From assembly GCF_000025865.1 (NCBI RefSeq), contig NC_014002.1:1302001-1366000 (forward strand): 64,000 nucleotides of DNA, in the 5' to 3' direction. A program made the translations under genes and the position numbers. Under the pieces are notes generated by a model. That model was not told where the DNA came from. It ran no database searches and worked only from the letters and a program-made list of their open reading frames with translations. The DNA comes from Methanohalophilus mahii DSM 5219 (GTDB lineage Archaea > Halobacteriota > Methanosarcinia > Methanosarcinales > Methanosarcinaceae). Positions 44,933-54,722 of this stretch are shown piece by piece; within the stretch, counting starts at the first letter, position 1, and each line of letters begins with the position of its first letter.

Positions 44933-45520
44933 CTATAGGCGCTGTTTTGCCCCCATAACCCGCTGTATAAAAGTAATATGAGTCAGGATTGCAATAAGTA
45001 CAAGTGCCTGCAGGAGGAAACCTGAAAGTGCGCCGATGATAAGAATTATAATTCTTTCTGATCTTTCTGCCACCCCTATGTCAAGTTTGGATACACCTGC
45101 TGCTTCGGCACGTGCACGTGTGTAACTGACAAGATATGAGCCGATCATTGCGAAGACACACCAGAGCCACCCTTCTATAAAAAATCCAGTCCCTTGAATT
45201 GTATTGTTTACAAAACCATAAATCAAGCCTGTAAAAACAATAGCATCTGCATAACGATCACATACCGAATCAAGTACCCCTCCAAAAGCCGATGTTGTAC
45301 CACTGGCACGTGCAACAGCCCCGTCTAAAACGTCAAGTACACCCCCCAGAATTAAAAAAAGGGCACCCAATAAAAGATCGCCTTTTGCAAATTCAAAAGC
45401 TGCCAGAAAACTTACAATAAGCCCAAGATATGTGATGGTGTCGGGAGAAAAGGGGATTCTGGATGCAAATGGCAATACAGAATGACGTATGGAGTTTTTT
45501 AAATTACCAAGTATTTCCAT
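44933..45520 (-). CDS. CDP-alcohol phosphatidyltransferase (probable archaetidylinositol phosphate synthase type)
   Basis: A 195-residue membrane enzyme with about five helices. The CDP-alcohol phosphotransferase motif DG-x2-AR-x8-G-x3-D-x3-D is complete (LDVLDGAVARASG ... VLDSVCDRYAD). It transfers an alcohol phosphate to CDP-archaeol to make a polar lipid head group; in euryarchaea genes of this size and type are archaetidylinositol phosphate synthases, but the substrate is inferred. Its stop codon is TAG (44935-44933), the only one in the window that looks like a genuine terminator; reading through would add 19 residues. Confidence 0.85.
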   Translation of the reverse strand: MEILGNLKNSIRHSVLPFASRIPFSPDTITYLGLIVSFLAAFEFAKGDLLLGALFLILGGVLDVLDGAVARASGTTSAFGGVLDSVCDRYADAIVFTGLIYGFVNNTIQGTGFFIEGWLWCVFAMIGSYLVSYTRARAEAAGVSKLDIGVAERSERIIILIIGALSGFLLQALVLIAILTHITFIQRVMGAKQRL

Positions 45521-45599
45521 CCCTCTTCATAAATTGGTAGCATAAGCGTAGATATATTGGGATTTCACATATATAAAATTAAACACAAATAATGGGTAC

Positions 45600-46226
45600 T
45601 TAGTAATTGGATGTTTGTTTGTTTTGCTGATTAAGCAGTGATATAGCTTTTTTCAGATAATTTTTTGCTTCTTCACATTCCGGATCAAGATTTAATACAT
45701 GAGAAAAACACCGTGTTGCTTCATCATATGCCCCTTTTAAGAAATTTGATACACCCCGACAGTTCCACAGAATGGTTTTCTTTTCAGCAGAATCCGTTTC
45801 CCTGATATTTATCTGTTCATAACACATAAGGGCTTCTTCATATTTTTCCATAGTACAGAACATCATGCCTTTATTCAGCCATGCATTATCATAATTGGGA
45901 TCGATTTGCGTGGACCTTTCAAAACATTCAATCGCTTTTTCTGGCTATTTCAACTAGGAATAAACTATACCTCTATTATACCAGATGTCAGGATTATTCC
46001 CATCAAGTTCAAGAGCATGATCAAAACAACGAATCGCTTCCTGGTATTCTGTCAGATCACTGTGGGCAATACCTTTATTCGTCCATACAAGGGCAATCGC
46101 TTCGTTATCCCATATAAGAGAATCTTTTTCCACTTCGAGAACGCGTGAGTAGCAGCGAATCTTGTCTTCAGGATATTCGGCGTGAAAACCAAGCTGAAAC
46201 CATTTTTCTGCCGCCATTCCTTCCAT
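45600..46226 (-). CDS. TPR-repeat protein with two in-frame UAG codons
   Basis: The reading frame codes for about five tetratricopeptide repeats over 208 codons: YQEAIRCFDHALELDGNNPD, then IWYNRGIVYS-UAG-LK-UAG-PEKAIECFERSTQIDP, then YEEALMCYEQINIRE and YDEATRCFSHVLNLDPECEE. The UAGs (45956-45954 and 45947-45945) fall inside the third repeat, where TPRs usually have residues such as Gln or Arg, and the repeat continues in phase on both sides. No TAA or TGA interrupts it. If read as pyrrolysine the protein is intact; otherwise this is a pseudogene with two CAG-to-TAG type changes. TPRs mediate protein binding; the partner is unknown. Confidence 0.65.
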
Positions 46227-46620
46227 TTATAGTATGCTCCTGACCACGCCAGATATAAAGTATAAGTACAAATATAAGGTAATTAGAAGTATAAAATACT
46301 TATTATCTATTACATATAATCATCCAAAAGGGACAGCAAAGAAGTTCAATTTTGTAGAATATACAAGCATAACCGTTGTTGAATCATATATCCAATGAGT
46401 CTTTAATCATACTTTTCTGAAATACTGACGTGATGTAACTGGCAGATTTATATTGTGCAGCTTTCTTATTTGAATTACAAACAGATAGAAAAGTATAAAT
46501 TTTTTGGCTCCATTATATAGAGCAAAAATAGAATTATGAATAGACTTCCAATCACTGATTCAACTTTATGGGGGAGAAGAATCAGGATAACAAAAAAATA
46601 TTCATAAACGGGGGTATTAA
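46227..46620. other. Intergenic region between the divergent TPR and gpgS genes
   Basis: AT-rich, no gene seen. Promoters for both genes should lie here; the last 20 bases contain the G-rich ribosome site of gpgS (CGGGGGTATTAA). Confidence 0.5.
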
Positions 46621-47844
46621 ATGGATTTTCATCAGGAGGATATTACTACAATACATGATTTTTGCATTGATGTCAATAAACTTGAAAAAAAAATCAAGCA
46701 ACTTGAACAAAAACGACCTGCTTGCCTGATTATACCGATATTATACGAAGAAGTCGAAAACCATCCCCTCCAGCAAATCGTGGAGGTATTAAACAGGTGC
46801 GACTGTGTTAAACAAATAATTATTCCAATGGCAGCTGATAATAAAGAACAATACAGAAAAGCTGCACAATTTTTCAGCCATTTAAAAACTGACCATATGC
46901 TTATATGGTGTAATGGCAAAAGGGTCCAAAATATCATTGATGAAATGAAAGAGATTGATCTTGACCTTACAGGTTTCCGGGGCAAGGGCATGGATGCCTG
47001 GTTGGCCCTGGGCGTTGCCAGTCTGAATTCCTATGCAATCGCCCTGCATGATGCGGATATTGTCAATTACACATCTGCCATTCCGTTAAAACTTCTATAC
47101 CCTATAGTCAATCGTGATCTGAATTTCTTTTTCAACAAAGGTTATTATGCAAGGGTAAATCTGGACAAAAAAACTATGCATGGACGTGTTTATCGTCTTT
47201 TTGTCCAGCCCCTGATGGATACCCTCCACAGGGAACTGCGATGTGATTCAGAGATCCTGGATTATTTCAGGTCTTTCCGCTACACCCTCTCCGGAGAATT
47301 TGCAATGACAAGCGATCTTGCCCTCAATATAAGAATTCCGGCCGATTGGGGACTTGAAGTCGGATTGCTTGCAGAAGTCTACCGCAATGCCACTTTCAAG
47401 AGGGTATGCCAGACAGACCTTGGGTTTTACGATCATAAACATAAAAAACTTGGCAAGGACCGCACTGAAGGTCTCTGCAAGATGACCGGCGATATATTCT
47501 CAACATTTTTACGCATAATCACCGAATCATCAACCACTCCTATATCCCCTTCACTTTTGCATAGTATACAGGTAAAATATAAGAGAAGGGGCCAGGACCT
47601 TATAAGGAAATATTATACAGATGCCCTTTTCAATGGCCTTAACTTTAACCGCCACGAAGAGGAAACCTATGTGGATATGTTCTCAAAAGTAATCACGAAA
47701 TCCGGGGAAGAATATCTTGATAAGACCCATGACATGCTGTTGCCAGAATGGACAAGAGTCCTCTCCGCAATACCTGACCTAAGGGAACAAATATGTTATG
47801 CAGCACGCGAGGATGCCAGGGAATTCAATGGTAACGTATTTTGA
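46621..47844 (+). CDS. gpgS: Glucosyl-3-phosphoglycerate synthase
   Basis: A 407-residue GT81 glycosyltransferase that makes glucosyl-3-phosphoglycerate, precursor of the compatible solute glucosylglycerate. GT-A fold signs are CLIIPILYEEVENHPLQQIV, GFRGKGMDAWLALGVASLNS and the metal-binding LHDADIVNY. The acceptor part includes FRYTLSGEFAMTSDLALNIR and DWGLEVGLLAEVYRN, typical of archaeal GpgS. The matching phosphatase is not next to it. The gene suggests osmotic or nitrogen-limitation adaptation. Confidence 0.88.
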   Translation: MDFHQEDITTIHDFCIDVNKLEKKIKQLEQKRPACLIIPILYEEVENHPLQQIVEVLNRCDCVKQIIIPMAADNKEQYRKAAQFFSHLKTDHMLIWCNGKRVQNIIDEMKEIDLDLTGFRGKGMDAWLALGVASLNSYAIALHDADIVNYTSAIPLKLLYPIVNRDLNFFFNKGYYARVNLDKKTMHGRVYRLFVQPLMDTLHRELRCDSEILDYFRSFRYTLSGEFAMTSDLALNIRIPADWGLEVGLLAEVYRNATFKRVCQTDLGFYDHKHKKLGKDRTEGLCKMTGDIFSTFLRIITESSTTPISPSLLHSIQVKYKRRGQDLIRKYYTDALFNGLNFNRHEEETYVDMFSKVITKSGEEYLDKTHDMLLPEWTRVLSAIPDLREQICYAAREDAREFNGNVF

Positions 47845-47904
47845 GAATTGGATAATAGATTGAAAAGTCAGGTTTAAATAACAAATACAGCGCATACCTT
47901 TACT

Positions 47905-49050
47905 ATGATATCCCAGAAAGTCGCAGGCATACCACCCTTTTACGTTATGGAAGTACTGGAGAGGGCCCAGCAGCTCGAAGCGCAGGGGAAAAGTATTATT
48001 CACCTGGAAATCGGGGAACCGGATTTCCCCACCGCTCCTCATATATGCGAAGCTGCCCACAATGCCCTGGATGCCTGCAATACAACCTACACACACAGTC
48101 AGGGTATTCCGGAACTCAGGAAGTCAATAGCTGCGGATTATAACACACGTTTTAATCTTGATATCGACCCTTCGCAGGTAGTTGTTACTTCAGGTACAAG
48201 CCCGGCCCTTATGTTGAGTTTCATGGCGCTTGTTGATGAAGGGATGAAGGTAACGATGTCAAATCCTCATTATGCATGTTATCCCAATTTCGTCAAAGCC
48301 ATTGGAGGCAAAGCGGTCCTTGTTCCTGCAAAAGAGGAAGAGGGCTATTGCCTGAATTCGGATAATCTTTCGGCAAATATTGATGCTGATACAGCTGCCA
48401 TTCTCATGAATAGTCCCTCCAACCCCGCAGGTTACCTTATGCCTCCAGAAGAGATGCAGGCAATTGCTGACCTGGCAGGAGCTATCCCGATAATTTCCGA
48501 TGAGATTTACCAGGGACTTGTTTACAGGAATGCAGAGGACCATAGCATACTGGAATACACGGATAATGCAATCGTACTCAATGGTTTTTCCAAAAAATAC
48601 TGTATGACCGGCTGGAGACTGGGGTACATGATCGTACCCCCTAACATGACCCGATTGATCCAGAAGATGCAGCAGAATTTTTTTATATGTGCCAACAATT
48701 TTGTCCAGCACGCCGCAGTTGCAGCGCTCACAGGTCCACAGGACCATGTGAAATCAATGGTTGAGACCTATGATAAACGTCGTATTTACATGCTGGAAAA
48801 ACTCAAAAGTATGGGTTTTGGCATTAATTATACGCCGGATGGTGCTTTCTACATCCTGGCTGATGCAGGTGAGTTTACCGGGAATGCACTTGAATTCAGC
48901 AGGCAGATTCTGGAAGAAACCGGAGTGGCCATTACGCCGGGAATCGACTTTGGATCAGGTGGGGAAGGCCATGTGAGATTCTCATATGCCAACAGTATAG
49001 AAAATATAGAAACGGGAATGGAAAGACTTGATGCTTTCCTTAACGGGTAA
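47905..49050 (+). CDS. Class I/II pyridoxal-phosphate aminotransferase
   Basis: A 381-residue aminotransferase of the aspartate/alanine group. SIIHLEIGEPDFPTAPHICE is the N-terminal substrate-binding stretch; VVTSGTSPALML and NSPSNPAGYLMPPEEM bind cofactor; the PLP lysine is in GFSKKYCMTGWRLGY; VRFSYANS carries the carboxylate-binding Arg. The amino acid substrate cannot be fixed. The 3' end overlaps the convergent P-type ATPase gene by 11 nt. Confidence 0.92.
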   Translation: MISQKVAGIPPFYVMEVLERAQQLEAQGKSIIHLEIGEPDFPTAPHICEAAHNALDACNTTYTHSQGIPELRKSIAADYNTRFNLDIDPSQVVVTSGTSPALMLSFMALVDEGMKVTMSNPHYACYPNFVKAIGGKAVLVPAKEEEGYCLNSDNLSANIDADTAAILMNSPSNPAGYLMPPEEMQAIADLAGAIPIISDEIYQGLVYRNAEDHSILEYTDNAIVLNGFSKKYCMTGWRLGYMIVPPNMTRLIQKMQQNFFICANNFVQHAAVAALTGPQDHVKSMVETYDKRRIYMLEKLKSMGFGINYTPDGAFYILADAGEFTGNALEFSRQILEETGVAITPGIDFGSGGEGHVRFSYANSIENIETGMERLDAFLNG

Positions 49051-51697
49051 TCTTGCTGCTTTGACGCTTACGCAGCATCTTTTCGGTTTCGATCACAAAG
49101 AACACAGAACTGGCGGTTAATACTATAATTACCCAGTCAATTAACCTTAAAGGTGCTGTGTCAAGGATGTCATTAATCAATGGGTTATAGGTTATCAACA
49201 ATTGTAGCAGGATTACCACAATCACCCCCGCCAACATTGACATGTTGGAAAATAGCCGGCCAAATATATTTTCATAAATGGATTTTGAACTGAAAAGATA
49301 GAAGATCTCAAAGAATACAATGGTATTCAAGGCAATGGTCTGTGCTGTAGCTACTGTGGTTTTCTGGTCGTTGATTTCAAAGAAGAATAACAGGAATGTT
49401 GCTGTTACCATCAGCAGGGCAACTAAAAGGATTCTTTGCTTGATAACCGGCAGTAAAAGCGGCTCTTCGGGTGGACGTGGATGTCTTCTCAATAACAGGG
49501 ATTCCTTGGGTTCAAAGACAATTGGTACACCCAGACCAATTGCTGTTACAGTATTAATCCACAGTATATGTAGAGGCAAGAGAGGAGGATTGGTAATTCC
49601 CAGCAGCACTGCAGCCATTACAGCAAGCCCCTCAGCGGCATTGGTGGGCAGCATCCATAAAATTACCTTCTGGATTTTGTCGTAAACATCCCTGCCTTCC
49701 TCCACAGCATTTACAATGGAAGCAAAGTTATCATCTGCAAGCACCATGTCCGAAGCCTCCTTGGCAACCTCTGTACCGGATTTGCCCATTGCAATCCCTA
49801 TATCTGCTCTTTTGAGGGCTGGTGCATCATTTATTCCGTCACCTGTGACGGCCACAATCTCTCCCTGCTCCTGCAGCAACCTGACAATACGGGATTTATC
49901 TTCCGGGGAAGTCCGGGCAAAGACAGAAACATTTTTTAATTTTTCATGCAGGTGCTCATCCGACATGCTATCAAGCTCTGAACCTGTAAGTACACCGTCT
50001 GTGGATATACCGAGTTGATTTGCGATACTGTGAGCTGTGAGTCCATGATCCCCCGTGATCATGATTACACGGATACCGGCTGTATTGCATTTTTTTATAG
50101 CATCCCTTACCTCTTCCCGGGGAGGGTCACGCATCCCCTGCAGTCCCAGGAAAACAAGATCGTCAATATCCTCTTCCTTCACTTCTTTCCTGCCAGTTCC
50201 CATTTCCCGGTATGCCATGGCAATAACCCGCAAACCTTTGGACGCCATGTTTGAAGCAGCTTCGAGTATTTCGGTCGGATCAAAAACCTCATCATCTCCG
50301 TACTTTGAGGAGCACATCCTGATTATTGTTTCAGGTGAGCCCTTTACAAAAATTACATTGGATTTTTCATCCATTTCATGCAGAGTGGCCATAAATCGCT
50401 TTTCAGATTCAAAGGGCAGTGAATCAATACGAGGTAAATGGAAAGATGATGCTTTCAAAGCGGATACCAGCAGTGCCCCTTCTGTGGGATCACCAGCCAC
50501 ACCTCCTTCTTCACGGAGATACGCATCGTTACACAGGGAACCTGCCTTGAGGGTTTCCATCAAGGAACCATAATCATAAGGAGAAATTTGCACACCTTCG
50601 CTGGCAAAGCCCCCTTTGGGCGAATAGCCTTCACCTGTAACCTCAAACCAGCCTTCAGAGGTGTATATGGTTGTTACGGTCATTTGATTCATTGTCAGGG
50701 TGCCTGTCTTATCGGAACATATGACAGTAGCTGACCCCAGTGTTTCCACAGAAGGCAGGTTCCGTATGATGGCATTCTTTGAGGCCATGGATTTTACCCC
50801 TATGGCCAGTGATATGGTGATAAGAGCTGGCAAACCTTCAGGAATGGCCGCAACTGCAAGACTCACTGAAGCCAGAAAAATATCCAGATTCTCAAAGCCC
50901 TGCAGGCGTCCGATAATAAATGTTATTAGCGAAGCAAAGAGGATGACAACAAAGAGTAGTTTCCCCAGATGGTTTATGGTGCGTATCAGGGGGGTGGAAA
51001 TACTTTCCGATTCCTTGATGAGTTCTGAGATCCTACCTATCTCGGTACGGGGGCCGGTTGCCACCACCACCCCATATCCAACACCCTGCGTTACAAGAGT
51101 GGCAGCGAATGCCATGTTTTTCTGGTCTGCAAGTGGTACGTCCTCACCGGAAATGGCTGTGGTTTTCTTTTCAACCGGCGTGGATTCACCGGTCAGAGCT
51201 GATTCATCAATACGCAGGTTCTTGGTCTGGAAAAGTCTTACATCGGCAGGTACCCGTGCACCGGCTTCAAAGAGCACCACATCCCCTGCTACCAGTTCTC
51301 GACTGGGAATGACTTTGCGCTGTCCATTGCGCAGTACAGTAGCTTCGGGACGCATCATCCGGGCAAGGGATTCCAGAGCGTTTTCAGCCTTTTTTTCCTG
51401 CACAAAACCAATTATTGCATTGGCCAGGACCACTCCGCCAATCACAGCAGTATCTGCATATTCCTTTAAGAAGAACGTGACTATTGCAGCAGCGATTAAC
51501 ACATAGATTAATGGGCTTGCAAATTGCTTGGCAAAAAGATACAGTGGACCATGTTTCTTTTTTGCCTCAACTTCATTGTACCCATAGGTAGATAATCGAA
51601 AAGATGCTTCATCTTCGCTTAAGCCTTCCTTATTGCTTTCAAGGAGAGAAAAGGTCTCCTCTGAACTAGCATGGTACCACTTAACCTCCCCATTCAT
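49040..51697 (-). CDS. Cation-transporting P-type ATPase (P2 type)
   Basis: An 885-residue ion pump with ten predicted helices. An N-terminal cation-ATPase domain (WYHASSEETFSLLESN) is followed by the actuator TGES (ALTGESTPVEKK), the ion site VAAIPEGLPALITI in helix 4, the phosphorylation site CSDKTGTLTMNQMT, the nucleotide-binding FVKGSPE and the hinge TGDGINDAPALKRADIGIAM. Helix 6 has NAAEGLAVM. The PEGLP motif fits Ca2+/Na+-type P2 pumps; the ion is not certain. Monocistronic and convergent with the aminotransferase gene. Confidence 0.92.
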   Translation of the reverse strand: MNGEVKWYHASSEETFSLLESNKEGLSEDEASFRLSTYGYNEVEAKKKHGPLYLFAKQFASPLIYVLIAAAIVTFFLKEYADTAVIGGVVLANAIIGFVQEKKAENALESLARMMRPEATVLRNGQRKVIPSRELVAGDVVLFEAGARVPADVRLFQTKNLRIDESALTGESTPVEKKTTAISGEDVPLADQKNMAFAATLVTQGVGYGVVVATGPRTEIGRISELIKESESISTPLIRTINHLGKLLFVVILFASLITFIIGRLQGFENLDIFLASVSLAVAAIPEGLPALITISLAIGVKSMASKNAIIRNLPSVETLGSATVICSDKTGTLTMNQMTVTTIYTSEGWFEVTGEGYSPKGGFASEGVQISPYDYGSLMETLKAGSLCNDAYLREEGGVAGDPTEGALLVSALKASSFHLPRIDSLPFESEKRFMATLHEMDEKSNVIFVKGSPETIIRMCSSKYGDDEVFDPTEILEAASNMASKGLRVIAMAYREMGTGRKEVKEEDIDDLVFLGLQGMRDPPREEVRDAIKKCNTAGIRVIMITGDHGLTAHSIANQLGISTDGVLTGSELDSMSDEHLHEKLKNVSVFARTSPEDKSRIVRLLQEQGEIVAVTGDGINDAPALKRADIGIAMGKSGTEVAKEASDMVLADDNFASIVNAVEEGRDVYDKIQKVILWMLPTNAAEGLAVMAAVLLGITNPPLLPLHILWINTVTAIGLGVPIVFEPKESLLLRRHPRPPEEPLLLPVIKQRILLVALLMVTATFLLFFFEINDQKTTVATAQTIALNTIVFFEIFYLFSSKSIYENIFGRLFSNMSMLAGVIVVILLQLLITYNPLINDILDTAPLRLIDWVIIVLTASSVFFVIETEKMLRKRQSSKITR

Positions 51698-51874
51698 AAA
51701 AAAAGAATGGAATTATGGAGTTAAAGTTTTTGTGATTGAATAAACGTCTCCCATAAATACCCACCTGGATACTGGGTGTAACATTGATATTTTCATCAAT
51801 ATTTTTACAAGTAACTGAAATATGCATCATTATGAAATATAATAGAGACAAATATAATCAAACACGGTGTGAAA

Positions 51875-52369
51875 ATGGTTAGAAGACAAATTGAAAGTGT
51901 ACTTATAGAAATTCCAAAGGGAAGTCGAAATAAATATGAGTATGACAAAGAAAAGGAAATGATAAAGTTTGACAGGATGCTCTTCTCTTCAATGGTCTAT
52001 CCCTGTGATTACGGTTTCTTTCCCGACACTCTTGCTCTTGATGGGGACCCCTTAGATGCATTGGTACTAACATGGGAACCTACATTCCCGGGTTGTTTGA
52101 TAGATGTGCACCCTGTTGCATTGTTTGATATGATGGACGATAAAGGCAGAGATGAAAAGATACTATGTGTTCCGGAAACAGACCCCCTGTGGATACACAT
52201 AGAAACAATAGATCAAGTCCCACCTCATCTTTTAAAGGAGATTACCCATTTTTTTGAAACGTATAAAAACTTAGAAAATAAAGATGTGGAGATAATTGGA
52301 TGGAAAACTCTGGAAAATGCAATCAATGTAATTAAAGAAGCAAAAAATAGACATCGAAACCAAAAGTAA
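51875..52369 (+). CDS. ppa: Inorganic pyrophosphatase (family I)
   Basis: A 164-residue soluble family I pyrophosphatase. IEIPKGSRNKYEYDKEKEMI binds pyrophosphate; the metal-binding acids are in LDGDPLDALVLTWEP and DDKGRDEKILCVPETDP; FFETYKNLENKDVEIIGW closes the active site. It hydrolyses PPi from biosynthesis. ATG 51875 is preferred to the GTG at 51869, since GGTGTG lies immediately before it. Confidence 0.95.
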   Translation: MVRRQIESVLIEIPKGSRNKYEYDKEKEMIKFDRMLFSSMVYPCDYGFFPDTLALDGDPLDALVLTWEPTFPGCLIDVHPVALFDMMDDKGRDEKILCVPETDPLWIHIETIDQVPPHLLKEITHFFETYKNLENKDVEIIGWKTLENAINVIKEAKNRHRNQK

Positions 52370-52429
52370 CTTTCTGCAGATAATCCCTGTTAATTCTGTA
52401 ACTCATATTAAAGGACAGAAAAGGAGAGA

Positions 52430-52512
52430 CGCTGAGGGGGAGATTCGAACTCCCGAGGGGTCAAGCCCCACAAGCTTTCCAGGCTTGCGCCGTACCGCTA
52501 GACTACCTCAGC
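52430..52512 (-). tRNA. tRNA-Ser (anticodon GGA)
   Basis: Acceptor GCTGAGG (52512-52506) pairs with CCTCAGC; discriminator G, as in archaeal tRNA-Ser; no CCA encoded. Anticodon stem CAAGC/GCTTG with loop CTGGAAA gives GGA. A long variable arm (TGGGGCTTGACCCCTC) and T arm GGGAG-TTCGAAT-CTCCC confirm class II. It lies just downstream of the cbf5 end of the ribosomal operon on the same strand. Confidence 0.95.
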
Positions 52513-52522
52513 AAATATGATT

Positions 52523-53551
52523 TCATGTACGCTGCATACGTTTTGTATTCCAGCGACTCGGATAAACATCGTCATTCATTATTACTCTTTCGGTGATAGC
52601 AGCAATTCCACTGGATAAATTCAGGATTTCAGAGGAGTCCATTGATGCTTTTGCAAGAGCAACAATTTCACCTTTCAAGCTAAAAACGGCAACATCACCC
52701 TTTTTTTGGATATCAGAATCGAAGCCGACAATACCCGGTACTGTAAGTGCTGCTCCATGACAGATCGCACTTACGGCGGAATCACGGATTGTGATGTGCG
52801 GCAGATTTACAAGGGCTTCCTCCATTGGTCTGATAATGCGGCGCAAATGCTCTTCATCACCATTTTCCTGCCAGAATACAAAAGCGTCTTTCAGGTCATG
52901 CAGGGTAACAAGTGATGATTCATCAAATGGTCCTGTGCCAACCCTTCTGAGCTGTTGCATATGGGCCCCACAACCAACCACAAGCCCGATATCATGACAG
53001 AGTTTGCGTATATAGGTTCCTGCCTCACATCTAACCCTGAAAAGTACAAGATTGTCTTCGACTTCCAGAACATCCAGGGAATAGATATTGCGTATCCTGA
53101 CAGCACGCTTGACTGCCGAGACTACAGGAGGAGTCTGGTATATAGGGCCGGTAAATTCATCGCATACCTTCCGCACACGTTCTTCAGGAACATTTTCGTG
53201 GAGGCGCATGAGACAGATATATTCTTTGGCTGAAAGACGAAGTGCAGAGACAGCTTTTGTTGCCTTACCCAGCATGATCGGTAAAACACCCGTCACCCGT
53301 GGATCCAGTGAACCTGAATGGCCTGCCCTGGGGAGTTCAAGCATATCCCTGACCCAAGCAGTGACCTCATGACTTGTAGGGCCGGCGGGCTTGTCAAGGT
53401 TTACCACTCCCATCCTCATGTAAAAAGAGAGAGGACGCTTGTGAGGAGGACAACCATAAGACGGATCTGTATGAGCATCTCCTTTGAGAATATATTCCCT
53501 TTGTCGGGTTAAATCGCTATCAACATTAATATTATTCGTTAAAAAACCCAC
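52523..53551 (-). CDS. cbf5: tRNA/rRNA pseudouridine synthase Cbf5
   Basis: About 342 residues. VVNLDKPAGPTSHEVTAWVR and the catalytic Asp in AGHSGSLDPRVTGVLPIMLG define the TruB/Cbf5 family; RCEAGTYIRKLCHDIGLVVG is also typical. The C-terminal PUA domain (MEEALVNLPHITIRDSAVSA ... ITERVIMNDDVYPSRW) binds box H/ACA guide RNA or tRNA. It works with Nop10, Gar1 and L7Ae. The start is uncertain: no ATG exists near the expected N-terminus; GTG 53551 or TTG 53563 both overlap the end of cmk. Confidence 0.88.
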   Translation of the reverse strand: MGFLTNNINVDSDLTRQREYILKGDAHTDPSYGCPPHKRPLSFYMRMGVVNLDKPAGPTSHEVTAWVRDMLELPRAGHSGSLDPRVTGVLPIMLGKATKAVSALRLSAKEYICLMRLHENVPEERVRKVCDEFTGPIYQTPPVVSAVKRAVRIRNIYSLDVLEVEDNLVLFRVRCEAGTYIRKLCHDIGLVVGCGAHMQQLRRVGTGPFDESSLVTLHDLKDAFVFWQENGDEEHLRRIIRPMEEALVNLPHITIRDSAVSAICHGAALTVPGIVGFDSDIQKKGDVAVFSLKGEIVALAKASMDSSEILNLSSGIAAITERVIMNDDVYPSRWNTKRMQRT

Positions 53552-54071
53552 CCAGATTATCAATTGCAGTCTTCAATATATCACATATCTGGTATTGGTT
53601 CCAGCGGTTTGACTCGATCACCAGATCATAGATTGAAAGGTCATTTATATCTATATCATAAATTTCCCGATATCTCAAAGATTCGGAAGATTCTCTTTCT
53701 ATTGTTTCGTTGAGTTTTGCTTCAAAGGAAGAGCCCTCACGCCCAACGATACGTTCAACACGGACCTTGCGGGATGCTTTGAGCCATATACACAGTGCTT
53801 CATCACCTGCCATATGGCCGGCCAGCCTGCCCTCCAGAATTATGTTATCCCGGCTTAAAGCAATATCCTGCTGCCTCTGATCAATCATCCTGTCTATTGC
53901 AGGGTCGGATTCGGCAAATTTTCCGAATTCACCCAGACTCATGGAATGTTCTTTTGCAAGATTGCGGAATACGTCACCTGCTGAAATCATTTCAATGTCA
54001 TAATGTGAGGCGAGTATCCGGGATACGGTGGTGGTTCCACTGCCCGGAAGACCGCTTATCGTAAGAAGCAT
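53532..54071 (-). CDS. cmk: Cytidylate kinase
   Basis: A 179-residue archaeal-type CMP/dCMP kinase. P-loop SGLPGSGTTTVSRILA at 7-22; EGRLAGHMAGDEALCIWLKA and VGREGSSFEAKLNETIERES are family-typical. It overlaps cbf5 at its 3' end and follows the DUF106 gene by one base, the usual archaeal order adk-DUF106-cmk-cbf5. Confidence 0.93.
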   Translation of the reverse strand: MLLTISGLPGSGTTTVSRILASHYDIEMISAGDVFRNLAKEHSMSLGEFGKFAESDPAIDRMIDQRQQDIALSRDNIILEGRLAGHMAGDEALCIWLKASRKVRVERIVGREGSSFEAKLNETIERESSESLRYREIYDIDINDLSIYDLVIESNRWNQYQICDILKTAIDNLGGFFNE

Positions 54072-54710
54072 TCACACGCCACCGATATCCAGAGCCTTTC
54101 GTACAACCTGACTGATAGCCAGAGAAGTGATAAAATACCAGAATATCCAGTACTGGATAGGCCCGATTATAGGAGTCGTTAAAAGGATCTCACCTATGAA
54201 TGGGAAGGTAAGTACAGCACTACCATGTTCGCTTATGTAGTAATATGCCCACATGAAAAGGGGAAGGGATATGATACTAATATAGGCCATTGGCTTGAAC
54301 TGCTGCTTGGACATTTCCATCTGGTCAGACATCATTTCCTTACGCTGCTCATCCAGCTTATTGATCATGTAATTGTTCTGGGCCAACTGCGCTTCACGAT
54401 ACTCCTTCTGGAAAGATTTCATACGCTCCTGAGTACTGCGCATAAGTTCCCAGTCAATAGTATATTTCTGAATAAGAGAGGCATAAAGAGCAGTAATGGC
54501 AGCCATGATAAAAAGTACAACATGGAAATTACTTTCACCAACCAGCATGATAATTGGGTCCATTATAATTCCCACAATCGATCCGATTATTTCCCTGCCT
54601 TCCTCGCCAATCAGAACGATTGCAAGCATAAGAGATATACCTACAGCTATGACAAATCTTTCAAGCAGCTGTTTTAATTTTGCATTTTCCAAGGCAACCA
54701 TCACCGGCAT
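54072..54710 (-). CDS. DUF106 membrane insertase (EMC3/TMCO1/YidC-like)
   Basis: A 212-residue membrane protein with a first helix at ~18-36, a second near 65-80, a charged cytoplasmic coiled coil at ~85-140 (MKSFQKEYREAQLAQNNYMI) and two C-terminal helices (YISIISLPLFMWAYYYIS; IQYWIFWYFITSLAISQV). Archaeal DUF106 proteins belong to the Oxa1/YidC insertase superfamily. Its place next to secY and the ribosomal genes suits co-translational membrane insertion. Confidence 0.88.
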   Translation of the reverse strand: MPVMVALENAKLKQLLERFVIAVGISLMLAIVLIGEEGREIIGSIVGIIMDPIIMLVGESNFHVVLFIMAAITALYASLIQKYTIDWELMRSTQERMKSFQKEYREAQLAQNNYMINKLDEQRKEMMSDQMEMSKQQFKPMAYISIISLPLFMWAYYYISEHGSAVLTFPFIGEILLTTPIIGPIQYWIFWYFITSLAISQVVRKALDIGGV

Positions 54711-54722
54711 TTTTCATTTAAT

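Noticed and set aside
44876-44935. UAG readthrough of the CDP-alcohol phosphotransferase
   Set aside because: The catalytic domain and all helices are complete before the TAG, and the 19-residue extension would run into the purS upstream region. I take it as a true stop.
49040-49050. 11-nt overlap of convergent aminotransferase and P-type ATPase genes
   Set aside because: Both proteins have family-typical ends; small 3' overlaps between convergent genes are ordinary in compact genomes.
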